Source: Apoda limacodes (taxonomy: Eukaryota; Arthropoda; Insecta; Lepidoptera; Limacodidae). Taken from it: DNA of 64,000 nt. The notes under the pieces were generated by a model, which was not told where the DNA came from, did no database searches, and was given only the letters and a program-made list of their open reading frames with translations. A program made the position numbers and the translations under genes. Shown piece after piece: positions 44,660 through 55,294 of this stretch. The DNA is taken from positions 26,562,815-26,626,814 of the forward strand of contig OX291543.1 of NCBI GenBank assembly GCA_946406115.1, in the 5' to 3' direction. Position 1 is the first letter of the stretch, and each line of letters starts with the position of its first letter.

Positions 44660-45175
44660 ATATCTGATTCCTTGATGGCTATATGATCTACATTGCTTTT
44701 TTGCTTCGCCATGATTGTGTGGACTACCAATGTGAAGCTGCAATGTAGTAGAAAATGATCTAGATACCAGATATTTGTATCGACTTGAAATCACCTCATA
44801 ATTGTGTGAACTTGTGTGTATAATTTACGGTTTTGCTTTAAGACATCCATGAAATTGAATGTTTTTATAATAAAAATTACGACATATGCGCAGAATAACC
44901 GCCTTAAACAAAGTTTCCCTTCTTTTTCGAAAAATAATATAAAGATTGCATCCTTCAGCGGCCCTGTAGAGGCATCGTAAAGAGCTAATTGGTGATAAAG
45001 GCGCGTAATTGGCCACGGCTATCGCACGCGCGCTAATGAAACTGAATTACTTTGGTACGGCACAAACTAACGATTATATTGCTTATATCTTAATATTTAC
45101 TGCGTCACATTTTTCGTGTAGGTACTATTCTATGACAAAATACCTTTTAAAAATAATATATCGCTACCAATCATT
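44660..45175. other. unassigned DNA
   Basis: No gene or repeat match seen. Confidence 0.35.
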
Positions 45176-45179
45176 TTTT

Positions 45180-45838
45180 TTATCATTTTAACTTACTGCA
45201 CAAACATGTGTACAATGGGGCATTCTCTAACAGCCAACCATGGAGCCCAGTAGATAATTTAATGGCGGTAATTTAGTTAAGAAACAAAAATAAAGAAGTA
45301 AATGGTTGTTAAATATTAGTGTCTAGTGTAATAAATATGGTAATAGTATAAATATATAATTACGAATACACATACTAACGTATACTTACATATACGGTTT
45401 AATATTTATATCAGCATTATAAACAATACAAGATTTGTAAATAATATATACTCATACATACACATAAGTAGTCACAAAAAATATAAAAGAAAAAGAATAT
45501 GGGAAGTAGCTTAGTCAAGCTGCACATCTGTTGCTTTGGGTCTTACGAATGATGTGTAGGGAGCGCGTAGCCTGAAGAGTAAAGGAACTAGAGACAAACC
45601 CAGTACGATGTCGTGGAGTAGAAAGCAGAAGGCTGTAAAAGGAACGAAGTGAATGTTCATGGTCTGAACCAAGAAAATTCAACCTAGATTTTAAGTATTC
45701 GGGATAGCTGAGAACATTATTAATGGAATAAAGGACACAGAGTATTCTAACGCTTCTACGTTGACGAATTGGCAACCATTTAAGCTGGTTACGAAAAACA
45801 GAGATGTGGTCAAATTATCGTAAACCGAATATTTACTA
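45180..45838 (-). pseudogene. Jockey-type LINE, C-terminal end of ORF2 and 3' UTR
   Basis: Minus strand: FDHISVFRNQLKWLPIRQRR, then SRLNFLGSDHEHSLRS, LLLSTPRHRTGFVSSSFTLQ and a stop at 45515. This layout (HD.AL/SLRS...L..P.H.T.F...SFTVQA) is the end of a Jockey-group reverse-transcriptase ORF that I associate with Lepidoptera. A TAA-like break lies just before FDHIS. The 3' UTR continues to about 45180 and is AT-rich. The domain catalysing reverse transcription is absent (5' truncation). Confidence 0.7.
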
Positions 45839-45844
45839 AACCCA

Positions 45845-48300
45845 AATAGTTACGCACAACAGCCCAATTGACATAACTCAAACAGTTCGAACCAATAAAC
45901 GCCCCTCGGTAGTTATGTAGTATGCGTGGTGTGTCACGCACCTAATATGTATTTTTTACTAATAAATAAATTCCCTGTTTATGACACTGGTCATGAAAAC
46001 TAAAGAAATGTCATTTATTTAAATAAAAAAAAAGTAGCTGATGTTGTTGGTATACAATCTATTTAATATAATTAACCGTAAAACTACGAAATCACCTCGC
46101 GTTCTGAGGGGTAGAGGTTTTAGCTCGGCGTGTACCATAGTGTCTTTCTATTAATTTCCTAAGTAAATTGATTACCCACTATACTGGCTATTCGGTGAAG
46201 AAAAACATTGTGAGGAACCCTGCATACGTCAAAAAAAGATGTAACCAAATGGCCTTCGGTGAGGGTAGGCCGAACCCCAACAGTAGGGTAATATGGGGGT
46301 GGTAAGGAAGGTAAGGTAAACAATTATTGTTGATTTTTGTTTCTATTATTTTACCTATAAATATTATTAGCAGCTATTAATGAGGTTAAATGTATGTAAA
46401 GTATGATTATGATTTTCTCGTAGTCATTAATAAAAAAATATCTCGCACATCTTCTATGTCTCTAACCAGAATCCTTCGCTACTCTCAGGATTAAATTTTT
46501 TTATACTTCTTTGCAATTTTCATTGCAATAAAGTAGGCCAACAGATGCAGATAAAAGCTGTTCTTAAGTTAAATAATTAATTAAATTTGGTAAGGCTATG
46601 ACATATTTATACTTATAAAACAAATTAAAAAAACTAAGACTACGTTCAGACACGGCTGTAATCGCGTGGTTAACGCGCGGTTCCCGCAGGGAACTTAATA
46701 TATTTACATCTTCATAAGCGTTCAGACGTAAATGCACGATTTTGCTCTGATCCTTTCCGATATACATAGTTGCAGCATTTTTAACATTCCACTGGAATGA
46801 AAGATTTTTTTTTATCTGCCAGTGCAGACCGCAGTCCATCAAGCTGGACCAGTGCCCTTCAATTAAGGAAACAAGGAATGCATGTTCATGACATATGTTT
46901 CTTAGAGTTAAAGAAACTGTACCTATTAAAACCATTTTTCGTTTTTACTAAGCTACCATGATTGTTGTAGTTTTCTTAATAAATCATTAGTTATAGGTAT
47001 ATTTTTTATTCGTGAAGTTATTTTGCAAACCCGATGGAGCTGCCGGTCGTCTGTTAAGAAAGTTTGAGAGTATCTGACATGACATCGGCGACATCGATAC
47101 GTCACGCGGACAATAGAAATGGGAGCGGAGAAGGAATCAGATGATCGTAAAATAGTGACCATCCATCACGGTGATAACGTTATTGATGGTTTCTCAGACA
47201 TCTTTAGAAATTACGAGTCGATTGCTAAAGAAAGAACTCAGACAGTGAAGGTTCATTTCGTTCGGATTATTATGGATTAGTCGCCTTTTTTCCGAAATCT
47301 GAGAGAAAACGTCTGAAATATATTTTTTCTATTCTGATTCTGAGACTTCTAACCCAAAAAATAAAATGCAAGACGCTTTCACCTCCTGATAAATACGAGC
47401 TTTCAAATAAAAAGTGAATGCTTTTAATTTTCATACTATTTTTTTTTTAGGTTATCGCATAGAAAATAAATTTTCCTTATTAATGTATTTCAAAGAACAT
47501 TGGCTTCCTAGCCAAATATTTCGGTGTTTGTGGTCTAAATTTTGACTATAAATACGTTACACCAATAGTATGTACTTTGTTTACCTACGGGAAAAAGTGA
47601 CGGACTACCTACGAGGGTGCAGTTTGAGGCCCGAAACAGAAATTAAAGCCTCAAGACACACGAGGTGGTACTCATATTTTCTCCCACCTTTACATTATGC
47701 TTTATAATATACAAGGAAAATAAAAGATAAACTATATTTAAAATGTTACAGTTGAAACGTAATTTCTAGACTCTTCTGTGTCACTAGTATAAGGTGTAGT
47801 GTAGGATAATTTAAATTGGTACATACATTTAACTATTAGGTATACATTTACTTCACAAATTTTTAAAAGCCCGCAATTCGATTTTTAGATAATTTACCAC
47901 GCTTTACACTAGCTTTAACATTCATTCTAATTGTATATCAAAGTAGTCAGAACATCGAAGTATTAAGCAAGATAAGTAAAATATCTTTTAGAAATAAGAT
48001 AACGCTTTACAAACTTTACGGCCTATACTTACATACGCGAGCATAGTATTTGATAACACAAAAACTAATTCTTTGCAATGTATGCAAAACCACTTTATTC
48101 GAAGCTATATTCATGCGAAATTATGATCTACATGGTGACTTCAAGCTACCGACTACCAAAGCCTAATCAGAGACGCGTCGAAACGCTTCTTTCAAAAGGC
48201 AGCTCTCCTTTAACCCTTTAGTTAGGCAGGCTTGCGATTACGCCCCAAAAAGGGGGGCCTTAGGACCGGCCAAAACACCCTTGTGCAAACTACCCCAACT
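45845..48300. other. unassigned DNA
   Basis: At 46620-46740 there is a short palindrome-rich tract (TAATCGCGTGGTTAACGCGC, GGTTCCCGCAGGGAACTT) with ACGTTCAGAC/GCGTTCAGAC repeated, possibly a transposon end. The 123-codon minus frame at 46564-46935 has no recognised domain. No splice-bounded exon could be supported. Confidence 0.3.
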
Positions 48301-48308
48301 TTTCGCAG

Positions 48309-48385
48309 CTCAGTGCAAGCAGCACCGCCGCAGAAATCTGCATGTAGTTGTGAAGGCCCTCTGCGGCCAAAGCTCCGCACCGCAG
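48309..48385 (+). other. weak candidate exon in a GC-rich patch
   Basis: An acceptor-like CCCCAACTTTTCGCAG precedes 77 nt open in two frames, then a donor-like CAG|GTCAGT. One frame reads QCKQHRRRNLHVVVKALCGQ. The surrounding 48110-48560 is GC-richer than its neighbours. The donor is only moderate and no family is recognised. Confidence 0.18.
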
Positions 48386-48814
48386 GTCAGTAATGAAGAA
48401 TGTCCGGTAAGACGTACTTTTAGCCGTACTTTCGCATATGTACTATAGTAGATTGTTAAACAAGGGTCCGAAGGATCGCATTTAGGCACGAGATGCATTT
48501 AGCGCGCGAGCGAGAGCGCTTATAATTCGAGTACCGAAATAGGTCCTTTCACGCGAGGCAAACACTTTGCTTTTCATTTTGAATATAAGGAAAGTAAAAT
48601 CTGATATTTAAACATAATAAATTTTATAAAAACATAAATTAACAGTATTGGAAAGATATCTATTTTAAGTTAATACCTATTATAATTAGATTTCACTACT
48701 GTTTTAGCTAAGATAAACTCGTTATAATTTTACGTAAAAGAAATACGTAAATAATTTCATTAGCATTCGAAAAACAACGGAAGATTGAATTTTCTGTAGC
48801 AATTTACCAGTCAG

Positions 48815-48985
48815 TTTTTTTTTATTTATTTATTTGTTAAAAACTTTTTGTACACGGTTTATATAACAAGAAACCAAATCAGGCTTAATTTAATTACACT
48901 TAGTGTACAAAGGCGCATTTATCGCACTATGCGATTTCTTACAGTGAACCTTGGGTGAGGTAAATTTAGTGAGTTACCGGTAAAA
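48815..48985 (-). mobile_element. Jockey-type LINE 3' UTR end
   Basis: On the minus strand CTCACCCAAGGTTCACTGTA, AGAAATCGCATAGTGCGATA, AATGCGCCTTTGTACACTAA, GTGTACAAAAAG and a TAAATAAATAAA tail. The order (CCCAAGG...GCGATAA...GC...TTGTAC) is typical of a lepidopteran Jockey-type 3' end. Coding part missing. Confidence 0.5.
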
Positions 48986-49017
48986 CATTAACCGGTAGTG
49001 TAATTTATACAATAGTT

Positions 49018-49176
49018 AAATTTGAAAAATAACCATAAAAATAAACAACATTTTATAAACCTACATAAAATACTCATATTTTCAATAAATAATAATGAAT
49101 TTTATTTATTGAAAATATGAGTATTTTATGTAGGTTTATAAAATGTTTTTTATTTTTATGGTTATTTTTCAAATTT
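49018..49176. repeat. near-perfect hairpin, 74-bp arms and 11-nt loop
   Basis: Arms 49018-49091 and 49103-49176 are inverted copies with a single mismatch (C at about 49048). The loop is ATAATGAATTT. Arms contain TTTATAAACCTACATAAAAT. If transcribed from either strand it would give a 74-bp duplex. It could be a very young foldback transposon or a hairpin-RNA locus; no second copy or obvious target duplication is visible. Confidence 0.85.
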
Positions 49177-49177
49177 T

Positions 49178-49262
49178 ACACATACATATAATTATATATA
49201 CATGGATAATTATGTACACATACATATACACATACATACCTATACACATACATACCTATAGA
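49178..49262. repeat. ACATATACATAC-type microsatellite
   Basis: Imperfect runs of ACATA/ACATAC/CTATAC units immediately after the hairpin. Confidence 0.7.
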
Positions 49263-49350
49263 TGATTATTGTTTAGCGCAATAGACACAGCTAGACAATA
49301 TGCATTGTGATAAACAATGACATTATTCATAGTTTAGTGAATCAAAATAA

Positions 49351-49458
49351 AGCTTTCTGAAGTTTTATTTAAATACAAAATTTGAAGATGAGAGAAAAAG
49401 ACCTATGAGTTTTGGCAAATTCTTCCACTGCAATGCAGTCTTGACGGCAAAGGACTTA
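49351..49458 (+). other. open frame that the LOA element appears to have split (left part)
   Basis: From the codon after TAA at 49348, 36 codons are open up to and including the left target-site copy, ending VLTAKDL. Removing the element and one target copy would continue the same frame at 54011 for 18 more codons (PKKVVVCDGIDSVLTFFL) to TGA at 54065. No family recognised; may be a host exon, an older repeat, or chance. Confidence 0.25.
49446..49458. repeat. target-site duplication, left copy
   Basis: GGCAAAGGACTTA, identical to 53998-54010; it borders the 3' tail of the LOA-type element. Confidence 0.85.
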
Positions 49459-49558
49459 GTTAGTTAGTTAATTGGACTTATGTTTTCCGCACTTAGCCTC
49501 ATGATAGGGCCATTGTACGTAGGTAACCGGTTCATTTCATTGCCCATCCCAGCTCCGT

Positions 49559-50464
49559 CTAGAAATCAAGGAGGCATCTGATGTTATTCAGCACCTCTCT
49601 CATGGTTTGTGGATTCTTGAGGAGCCTTGTCCGTTGGTCGCTTACGCTTTTGCAATGTAGAACCACGTGAGACGGTGTCTCCTCGGCTTCCATGCAGCCC
49701 CTGCATAGAGGACTGTCGGTAACGCCGATATTGAAAAAGTCTTTGTTTAGCGGGCAGTGACCTGTTATTATGCTAACTATGTAGCGCAGGTTTTTTTTAC
49801 TAAGTTGTAACAGCTTGGGCGACAGATTTGCATCCAAGGATGTAAGAACATTCTTGGTTTGTCTGCAGTCCGTTTGCTCTGCCCACTGTTTGTTGTGTAG
49901 TTGTAAGGTTCTGTCACGTAACCACGTTTTGAGTTGTGTAAAAGGTATCGGTACAATTGGTTCAGGTCCCAAAATTTTGGTGCCCGATCCTCTCTTTGCC
50001 AACTGATCTGCCGCATCAGCATAGAGACCCACTATGACCACGTATCCATTGAAGAGTAACCCGGTTCTCAATGCAATTTTCTGCAGTTCACAGTGACACT
50101 CCAGGATTAGTCCACTGTTGATGCGGTTGTTATTGAGAGCTTGTAGCACGGCGGCACTGTCGGAGATGATGTGTATCGATGCATCGCTTATGTCTCCAGA
50201 CAGGACCGCTGTTGCAGCTCGGGTACTTCCGATACATTCTGCCTGGAAGATGGTGTTGAGTGCACTCAAGGTCGTTGATATGTTGATGTTCAGGTCATGG
50301 GAGAACACTCCCGCGCCCGTTCCAGACTTTGTTTTAGAGCCATCAGTGTAGATCCGAACTTCATTTATGCCAGAGCTATCCTTTTCTTCCTCATGAAGCT
50401 GGATGCGGTATTTTTTGTCGAAGACAAAGGTTTTTGGGATGATGTCACATGTCGCCTCTAACAT
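49559..50464 (-). pseudogene. LOA element ORF2: RNase H and C-terminal CCHC region
   Basis: A 301-codon open piece. RNase H acids: Asp41 (VRIYTDGSKTKSG), Glu76 (FQAECIGSTRAA), Asp102 (IHIISDSAAVLQA), and the fourth in ADQLAKRG (Asp153). Between VVIV and ADAADQLAKRG about ten residues are gone, the stretch that in relatives carries W-x-P-G-H-S-G-x-x-G-N-E. The conserved His is therefore lost and activity is not expected. The C-terminus has CRGCMEAEETPSHVVLHC (C-x2-C-x8-H-x4-C), thought to bind nucleic acid. RNase H removes the RNA strand during or after reverse transcription. Frame is separate from the RT pieces to its right. Confidence 0.85.
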
Positions 50465-50478
50465 TGGAAGCTCGTTGC

Positions 50479-51955
50479 CTACTGTCTCCTTGAGACGTGC
50501 ATGAGTGATTCTGTTGTCCCGTTTCCTACTTTCTCAAGTCGTATGGCTGCAGCAGCAGCTTCTTGTTGTATAACAAGATGAACGGGTCTGAGATTAATAA
50601 TGACCTCTAGTGCTGTCGTAGGGGTCGTTTTCATACCGCCTGTGGTTGCCAAGCAGGCAAGGCGTTGCAGGCTTTGTAGTTTGTTTTTACTGTGCTTAAC
50701 TGAGTTCGGGGCCACCAAACTACTGCACCATACGTTAACATCGGTCGTATTATGGCTGTATAAAGCCATAAGGTTATGGATGGCTTAAGCCCCCATTTCT
50801 TGCCTATTAGTCTTCTGCATTGCCAGAAGGTTGTGCATGCCTTGGTTATTTTTGTGCTTAGATGCTTACTCCAATTCAGCTTGTTGTCTAAAATTACCCC
50901 AAGTTATTTGACTTCGCTCGAGAGGGTAAGCTCAATGTCAAATAGTTTTGGCATGGTAGTCATTTGAATTTTCCTTTTGTTTGTGAAAAGGACCAATTCT
51001 GTCTTGTTGGGGTTTACCGTCAGCTCATGGTGGTTACACCATTCTTCCATGACTCTGAGGGCTAGTTGCATGCGAGTGCAGATAATGTATTCTGAGCTAC
51101 CTTTGATCAGAATAATGATGTCGTCTGCGTAACCAACTGTATAGTAGCATCTGTCGTTAAGACGTTTCAACAGGTCATCCACCACAATGTTCCACAGCAG
51201 TGAAGAGAGCACTCCTCCTTGTGGGCAGTCTTTGGCTACAATGCCTCTTGTAGTGATGTTAACTGTGAATTGTACTGCTCTTAGCTTCAGAAGTTGATCA
51301 ATCCATCCACTGATGGTTTTTTCAACTCCAAATCTACTAAGAGAGCGGCTGATGCTGTTGAATTTCGTTTTGTCGATAGAAGGAGCGTTCTATGTCGATG
51401 AAAGCGCCTAGTGTCATTAACCTATCAGAGAGGACAGCTTCTATAGCTCCTACCACAGCGTGTAGGGCTGATTCTGTTGATCTGCCTTTTCTATAAGCAT
51501 GTTGTTGGCGGTGCAATGGCATGTGCGTTAGTACACCTTCCCTGAGATGCCTATCAGATAGCCTCTCTAAAGTCTTCAGCATGAAGGAGGTCAGACTAAT
51601 TGGCCGGTATGATTTCGCCTGTGTGTAGTCAGATTTACCAGGTTTTGGTAAGAATATAACCTTGACTTCTCTTCACTGGCGAGGTATTTCGTTATGAGCT
51701 ATGGAAACTCTATATATATCTACTAGATGTGGCACAAGTGTTGTTTGTTCCCATTTCAAAAGTGCTGGGAATATGTTGTACAGGCCAGCAGATTTGAAGG
51801 GTTGGAAGCTTTCGATTGCCCACACAACTCGGTCTGCAGTGACCATGGATTCGGCTATTTTCCAGTCTTTAGGGGTTGGTTCTTTGTGTTCTTTATTTTT
51901 CCAGTTTGGGTTGTCAGTGACAACACATCCTGAAAAGTGTGTTTCGATATTCTCT
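50479..51955 (-). pseudogene. LOA element ORF2: reverse transcriptase, broken by shifts and stops
   Basis: RT motifs in order on the minus strand: IESFQPFKSAGLYN (about 51810), KPGKSDYTQAKSYRPISL (about 51640-51590), HAYRKGRSTESALH and MTLGAFIDIERSF with the first palm Asp (51582-51337), KDCPQGGVLSSLLWN (about 51230-51190), GYADDIIILI with the catalytic pair at 51131-51120, and VNPNKTELVLF (thumb side). After SSEVK a TAA replaces the expected Tyr codon, then LGVILDNKLNW follows in frame. The last open piece (50769-50479) is the connector to RNase H. At least three frame changes and two stops. The enzyme would copy element RNA at the nicked target; this copy cannot. Confidence 0.85.
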
Positions 51956-52571
51956 TCACTTATTCGCTATCAGAGGTCGCATATGTACCATCCTGTTTTT
52001 TATTGAGCCTAGAGTTCTGTTATTATCCTGTGATAATATCTTTTTCACTCTAGCTGCTTCATTGGTGGAATCGATGTTGTCACAGAACCGCCGCCAGGTT
52101 TCAGCTTTGCGATATCTTATGCGCTTCTTGTAATGATACTGGGCTTGTTTGTAACGTTCCCAGTCTTCTTCAGCTCTAGTGTTTTTGGCTCGATTAAAGA
52201 GTCTTTTCAGATTGAGTTTAAGTCCCTCTAGTTCTGGCCCCCACCAGTGAGACTTTCCCCCTATGATTGGTGTTGTGCCCGAGATGAAGGCAACACGGCG
52301 TTCTCTTTCCAGAATCGTTGCCACCTCCGATTCCGAAATGCCCAGGGTCAAAAATATTCCCTTCTCCTGCATGGTCGCGCCGTACAACTGCCAGGATTTG
52401 ACATTGTACCAAGGGTTTTGCGCGGCCAGCAGGCGATGGGTTCTTGTTAAGTCTACTCCGATCGATTTCGGCAACCAAAGCGAGGCACGGACTCGTTTCG
52501 CTATGTCTGACTGTCGGATAACAGTCAGTTTGGTTCCCGAAATTGGTGACAGTAGTTTAAAGCCAGGTTAG
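51956..52571 (-). pseudogene. in-frame fusion of ORF1 C-terminus to ORF2 linker (endonuclease lost)
   Basis: One open frame starts with the last part of the DUF4780-like domain (LLSPISGTKLTVIRQSDIAK, then AAQNPWYNVKSWQLYG and FLTLGISESEVATILERERR, AFISG). At about 52280-52255 it passes without a stop into SHWWGPELEGLKLNLKRLFN and WRRFCDNIDSTNEAARVKKI, the region that normally precedes RT. The whole apurinic-like endonuclease that should lie between is absent. The frame ends in a TAA-type stop at 51956 after a shift near KNRM. It looks like a precise internal deletion; copying by template switching is one explanation. Confidence 0.75.
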
Positions 52572-53243
52572 TGAGTCATCATTCTCACACCACATTTTCA
52601 GAACGCCTTCTGCGACGATAGGCTTCCCTCTAAATGCGGGTGCGAATGGTGGCTCGTTGTTTGTTGGTGAGGCAAGCGCAGCTTCGATGATTCTTTCCTC
52701 AAGGGAGAGTTCGAGCTGCTGTGCTTGTTCTACCGTCAGGCCAGTGGCAGGTGTGGCAGCAATGGCTATAAGCAAGTGTGTTTTGCTCGCATCTGCATAG
52801 CTGGTTGTTGCCTTCCTTGGTGTAGGATCCAGCCTGGCGCGTTTCGGCCCGTCCCTTGGCGACAAGGTGTCATCATGGCGCTCCCTCTTCGCCTTTGTGG
52901 GCAGTGCGGGGTGTCTCGATTGTTCAGGGCGATTCGCTGCATGGCGTGTTCCGCGCTTGTTGGGTCCGCGTTTACGTTTCTTCTTCGAACCTGTTGTGGT
53001 TGCGATCGAGTGGGTTGGCCTTGTGGTGTCTCCAGCTCGCTCCAGGAGTTCACTTTGGGGAGCCTCAGTCGTCACCCCGTCCAGTGCTTCGTGCTGCTCA
53101 GCTAGGATCGCGTCAGCCGCCATATTAGGCCCGCTTGCCGACTGTGTGGTTCCCGCACGCCCGTTGTGGCTGCGTTCCCCACTGAGCACGTCGCAACTGG
53201 TCGAAGGCAACGACCAAGTCAACCCCGCAGCGGCTCCGGTCAT
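52557..53243 (-). pseudogene. LOA element ORF1, N-terminal and central part with DUF4780-like region
   Basis: 228 codons from ATG at 53243. The first half is Ala/Thr/Arg-rich and probably disordered, with a basic tract GSKKKRKRGPNKRG that could act in nuclear entry or RNA binding. Residues ~155-228 (LIAIAATPATGLTVEQAQQL, GKPIVAEGVLKMWCENDDSL TWL) begin the DUF4780-like region, which continues in another frame at 52571, so a one-base shift lies at 52557-52571. ORF1 proteins of LINEs package the element RNA. An upstream 71-codon frame (53512-53297) lies in the 5' UTR and may be non-coding. Confidence 0.7.
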
Positions 53244-53997
53244 AGCTGGGACCTCTTGTTTGGTCTCCCCTTAAGTCGCGTTCTTTCTCCGTACATCTAG
53301 GTCAGCGTGTGCCTTGGCAGGCTCGCCATTTCCCAGTTGTGCGGTGGTATTTTTTGAGCGCCGTCCACGGTGATGGCGTCGCCCGTTGCGTTTAATGACT
53401 CCAGGGGCTGCTGGCTTCGCGGAGTTGACATTCGATTTACTGCATCCGTCTGCTCGACGCGGTGCAAGCTGCCAGGAGGCGTTGGATGTGATTTAAACGC
53501 TGGGCATAGCATCAGCTAGCTCGCACAGGTTCAGAGCGTAGGTCTGTCAAACTTTGCTCCCCCCAGAATACGTGGAGCAGCCTGACACCCCGAGCCTGAG
53601 CTCAAGGATTTAGGGAGGGATTCTCCAGCGTCGCGGACGCTGGTACCCTCCTGGGGCAGTTTTCTTTCAAGATTCACTTCCATGTTTCTTTTTTCTTCTG
53701 CCGGTTTGGTGTGTTTTGTGTTTGTGCGTGTGATGAGTAGTGTAGGTGTGAGAGAGAGAAGGTGTGTGTGTTTATGTATGTGTGAGTGTGTGTTAGATCA
53801 AGTGTGTTTGTGTGTGTGTGTGTGTGTTTATGTGTGTGTGGGTAAGTGGTCTGCATTTCCAAGTATGCCCGCTTTTCAGCCCATAGGCTCCTTGAAAAAT
53901 GTAGGCCAGGGCCCTCCCCATTTATCCGGACTTGGGACCGGCACCGTCCAGCGTATACAGCACAAGTGCGTACACCTTTGCACGGGGTTGGGTTAAG
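53244..53997 (-). other. 5' UTR of the LOA element with GT-rich microsatellite
   Basis: Runs from the right target-site copy to ORF1. It contains a long CA-type run on the minus strand (GT on plus, 53707-53842) and a GC-rich stem-like GCGTCCGCGACGC at about 53629-53641. Internal promoters of LINEs lie in this region; no specific site can be named here. Confidence 0.65.
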
Positions 53998-54010
53998 GGC
54001 AAAGGACTTA
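53998..54010. repeat. target-site duplication, right copy
   Basis: GGCAAAGGACTTA, identical to 49446-49458; borders the 5' end of the LOA element. Confidence 0.85.
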
Positions 54011-54067
54011 CCAAAGAAAGTTGTGGTATGCGATGGAATTGATAGTGTACTTACGTTCTTCCTTTGA
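54011..54067 (+). other. open frame split by the LOA element (right part)
   Basis: Continues the frame of 49351-49458: PKKVVVCDGIDSVLTFFL then TGA. On the opposite strand, 54055-54082 is a 28-nt segment with acceptor TTTTCTGCCAG, ATGTCTTTACGG and donor AAC|GTAAGT, which competes as a mini-exon. At most one of these can be real. Confidence 0.2.
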
Positions 54068-54089
54068 CCGTAAAGACATATTCTGGCAG

Positions 54090-55290
54090 AAAATATGGTT
54101 AAATTTGAAAAGCATCCTCAATTATATCAAGTTTTATAATTGAAGATGGTAAATATTCCCCTTAAATCTATGTAAATTAAATAATTTAGCGAAAAGTAAA
54201 TTATAGGTATAAAGTCATATTTAATCATTTGACAGCATGGACCAAACTGCCTTCATCGCTCGTTTAGGTAACTTTAAGCTGATTTCGAACTATATATTTA
54301 ATGGTCATAACTTGGAAAAATTCCCAATTTTAGGCAAATAACACGTGGTCCACGGAACATATTTATCAAGATGCAAGACATCCCCCGATCAAAGTCATTT
54401 TAGCATTATGACTATTGGACTTTGTTTAAATAGTCTTCACAAAACATAACAGTTGATTGTCTTTAGGATTTAGTACAAAAGACATAAAATAAATAATGTT
54501 TTAGCAAAACAAGTAGCCAGCCATTGAGCGAGCTTCGTGTCTCGACTCCATTATGATAATGAAATAACACAGCGGACACTGTTGCCCTGTCACCCGGAGG
54601 AAACTAGATAGGATCGCATCGCCCACAGTAACCTTAACTACACAAAATGTTACCAAGAATTATTTACGAATACAATGTCGGGAGTTTATCATTTCATGCA
54701 AAGTCAAAGTCTAATACCGACTTGGGCGTAGGGGTTTTTGTGTATGAGTCGACATTCTTTTTGGTCACTATTGAGCATGGGTTTAAATTTTGAAGCAAAC
54801 TGAAACAATGACACCATTTTTTATTTTTACTTAAAATGATTTGGCCCAGAGATCGACGAAGCAAACTTTAAGAGGTCAAAAATTAGACAGTCTAATTACT
54901 TATTTTTCATACCACTTACTCGTAAACAGTATCATTACGTGCAGACAAAGCGGATGCTAATACCTTTATTACTCCCGTGGTCTTATTTTTTGTAAAAATG
55001 ACTTTTCTCTAACCAAAGCGCGCATTAATAGGACCCACGGACGGTAATGACGCACCTATTCTATTTAGTGTTTATAAAAGCGTATGTTCAAAATATGAAT
55101 TGCGCGCATACTACAAGCGAGCAATTATAAGTTTTTAATTTAGCTTAAACTTTTTAATTCATAAATTCTCTAGAACCTCTAGCTGGCCGTGGCGATGTTC
55201 TCTTCTTCTATTTCTGCCATTTCAATTGTGTTTTGGTGACTTTATTTATTTATTTACTCGCAAATGTGATGAAAAACATTGTGTGTAACA
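54090..55290. other. unassigned AT-rich DNA
   Basis: No repeat match or supported coding region. Confidence 0.35.
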
Positions 55291-55294
55291 TAGG

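Larger units (their letters stand above)
49459..53997 (-). mobile_element. LOA-type non-LTR retrotransposon, both ends present, internally deleted
   Basis: Minus strand, 5' end at 53997. Order: 5' UTR (53997 to about 53244), ORF1 with DUF4780-like region, ORF2 linker, reverse transcriptase, RNase H, CCHC tail, short 3' UTR and a tetranucleotide-type end (AATTAACTAACTAAC). A 13-bp identical flank on each side proves insertion by target-primed reverse transcription and shows both ends are intact. The endonuclease segment of ORF2 is missing, RT has shifts and stops, and RNase H lacks its histidine motif. RT motifs (CPQGG, YADD, ELVLF) and a C-terminal RNase H point to the LOA clade; the related I and R1 clades are less likely. 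It is richer in GC than its surroundings. Confidence 0.85.

Noticed and set aside
46564..46935. 123-codon minus-strand frame as a host gene
   Set aside because: No domain, no splice evidence, and its end overlaps a palindrome-rich transposon-like tract.
52725..53274. Long plus-strand frames (up to 135 codons) opposite ORF1
   Set aside because: Antisense shadows of the GC-rich LOA ORF1; no independent coding evidence.
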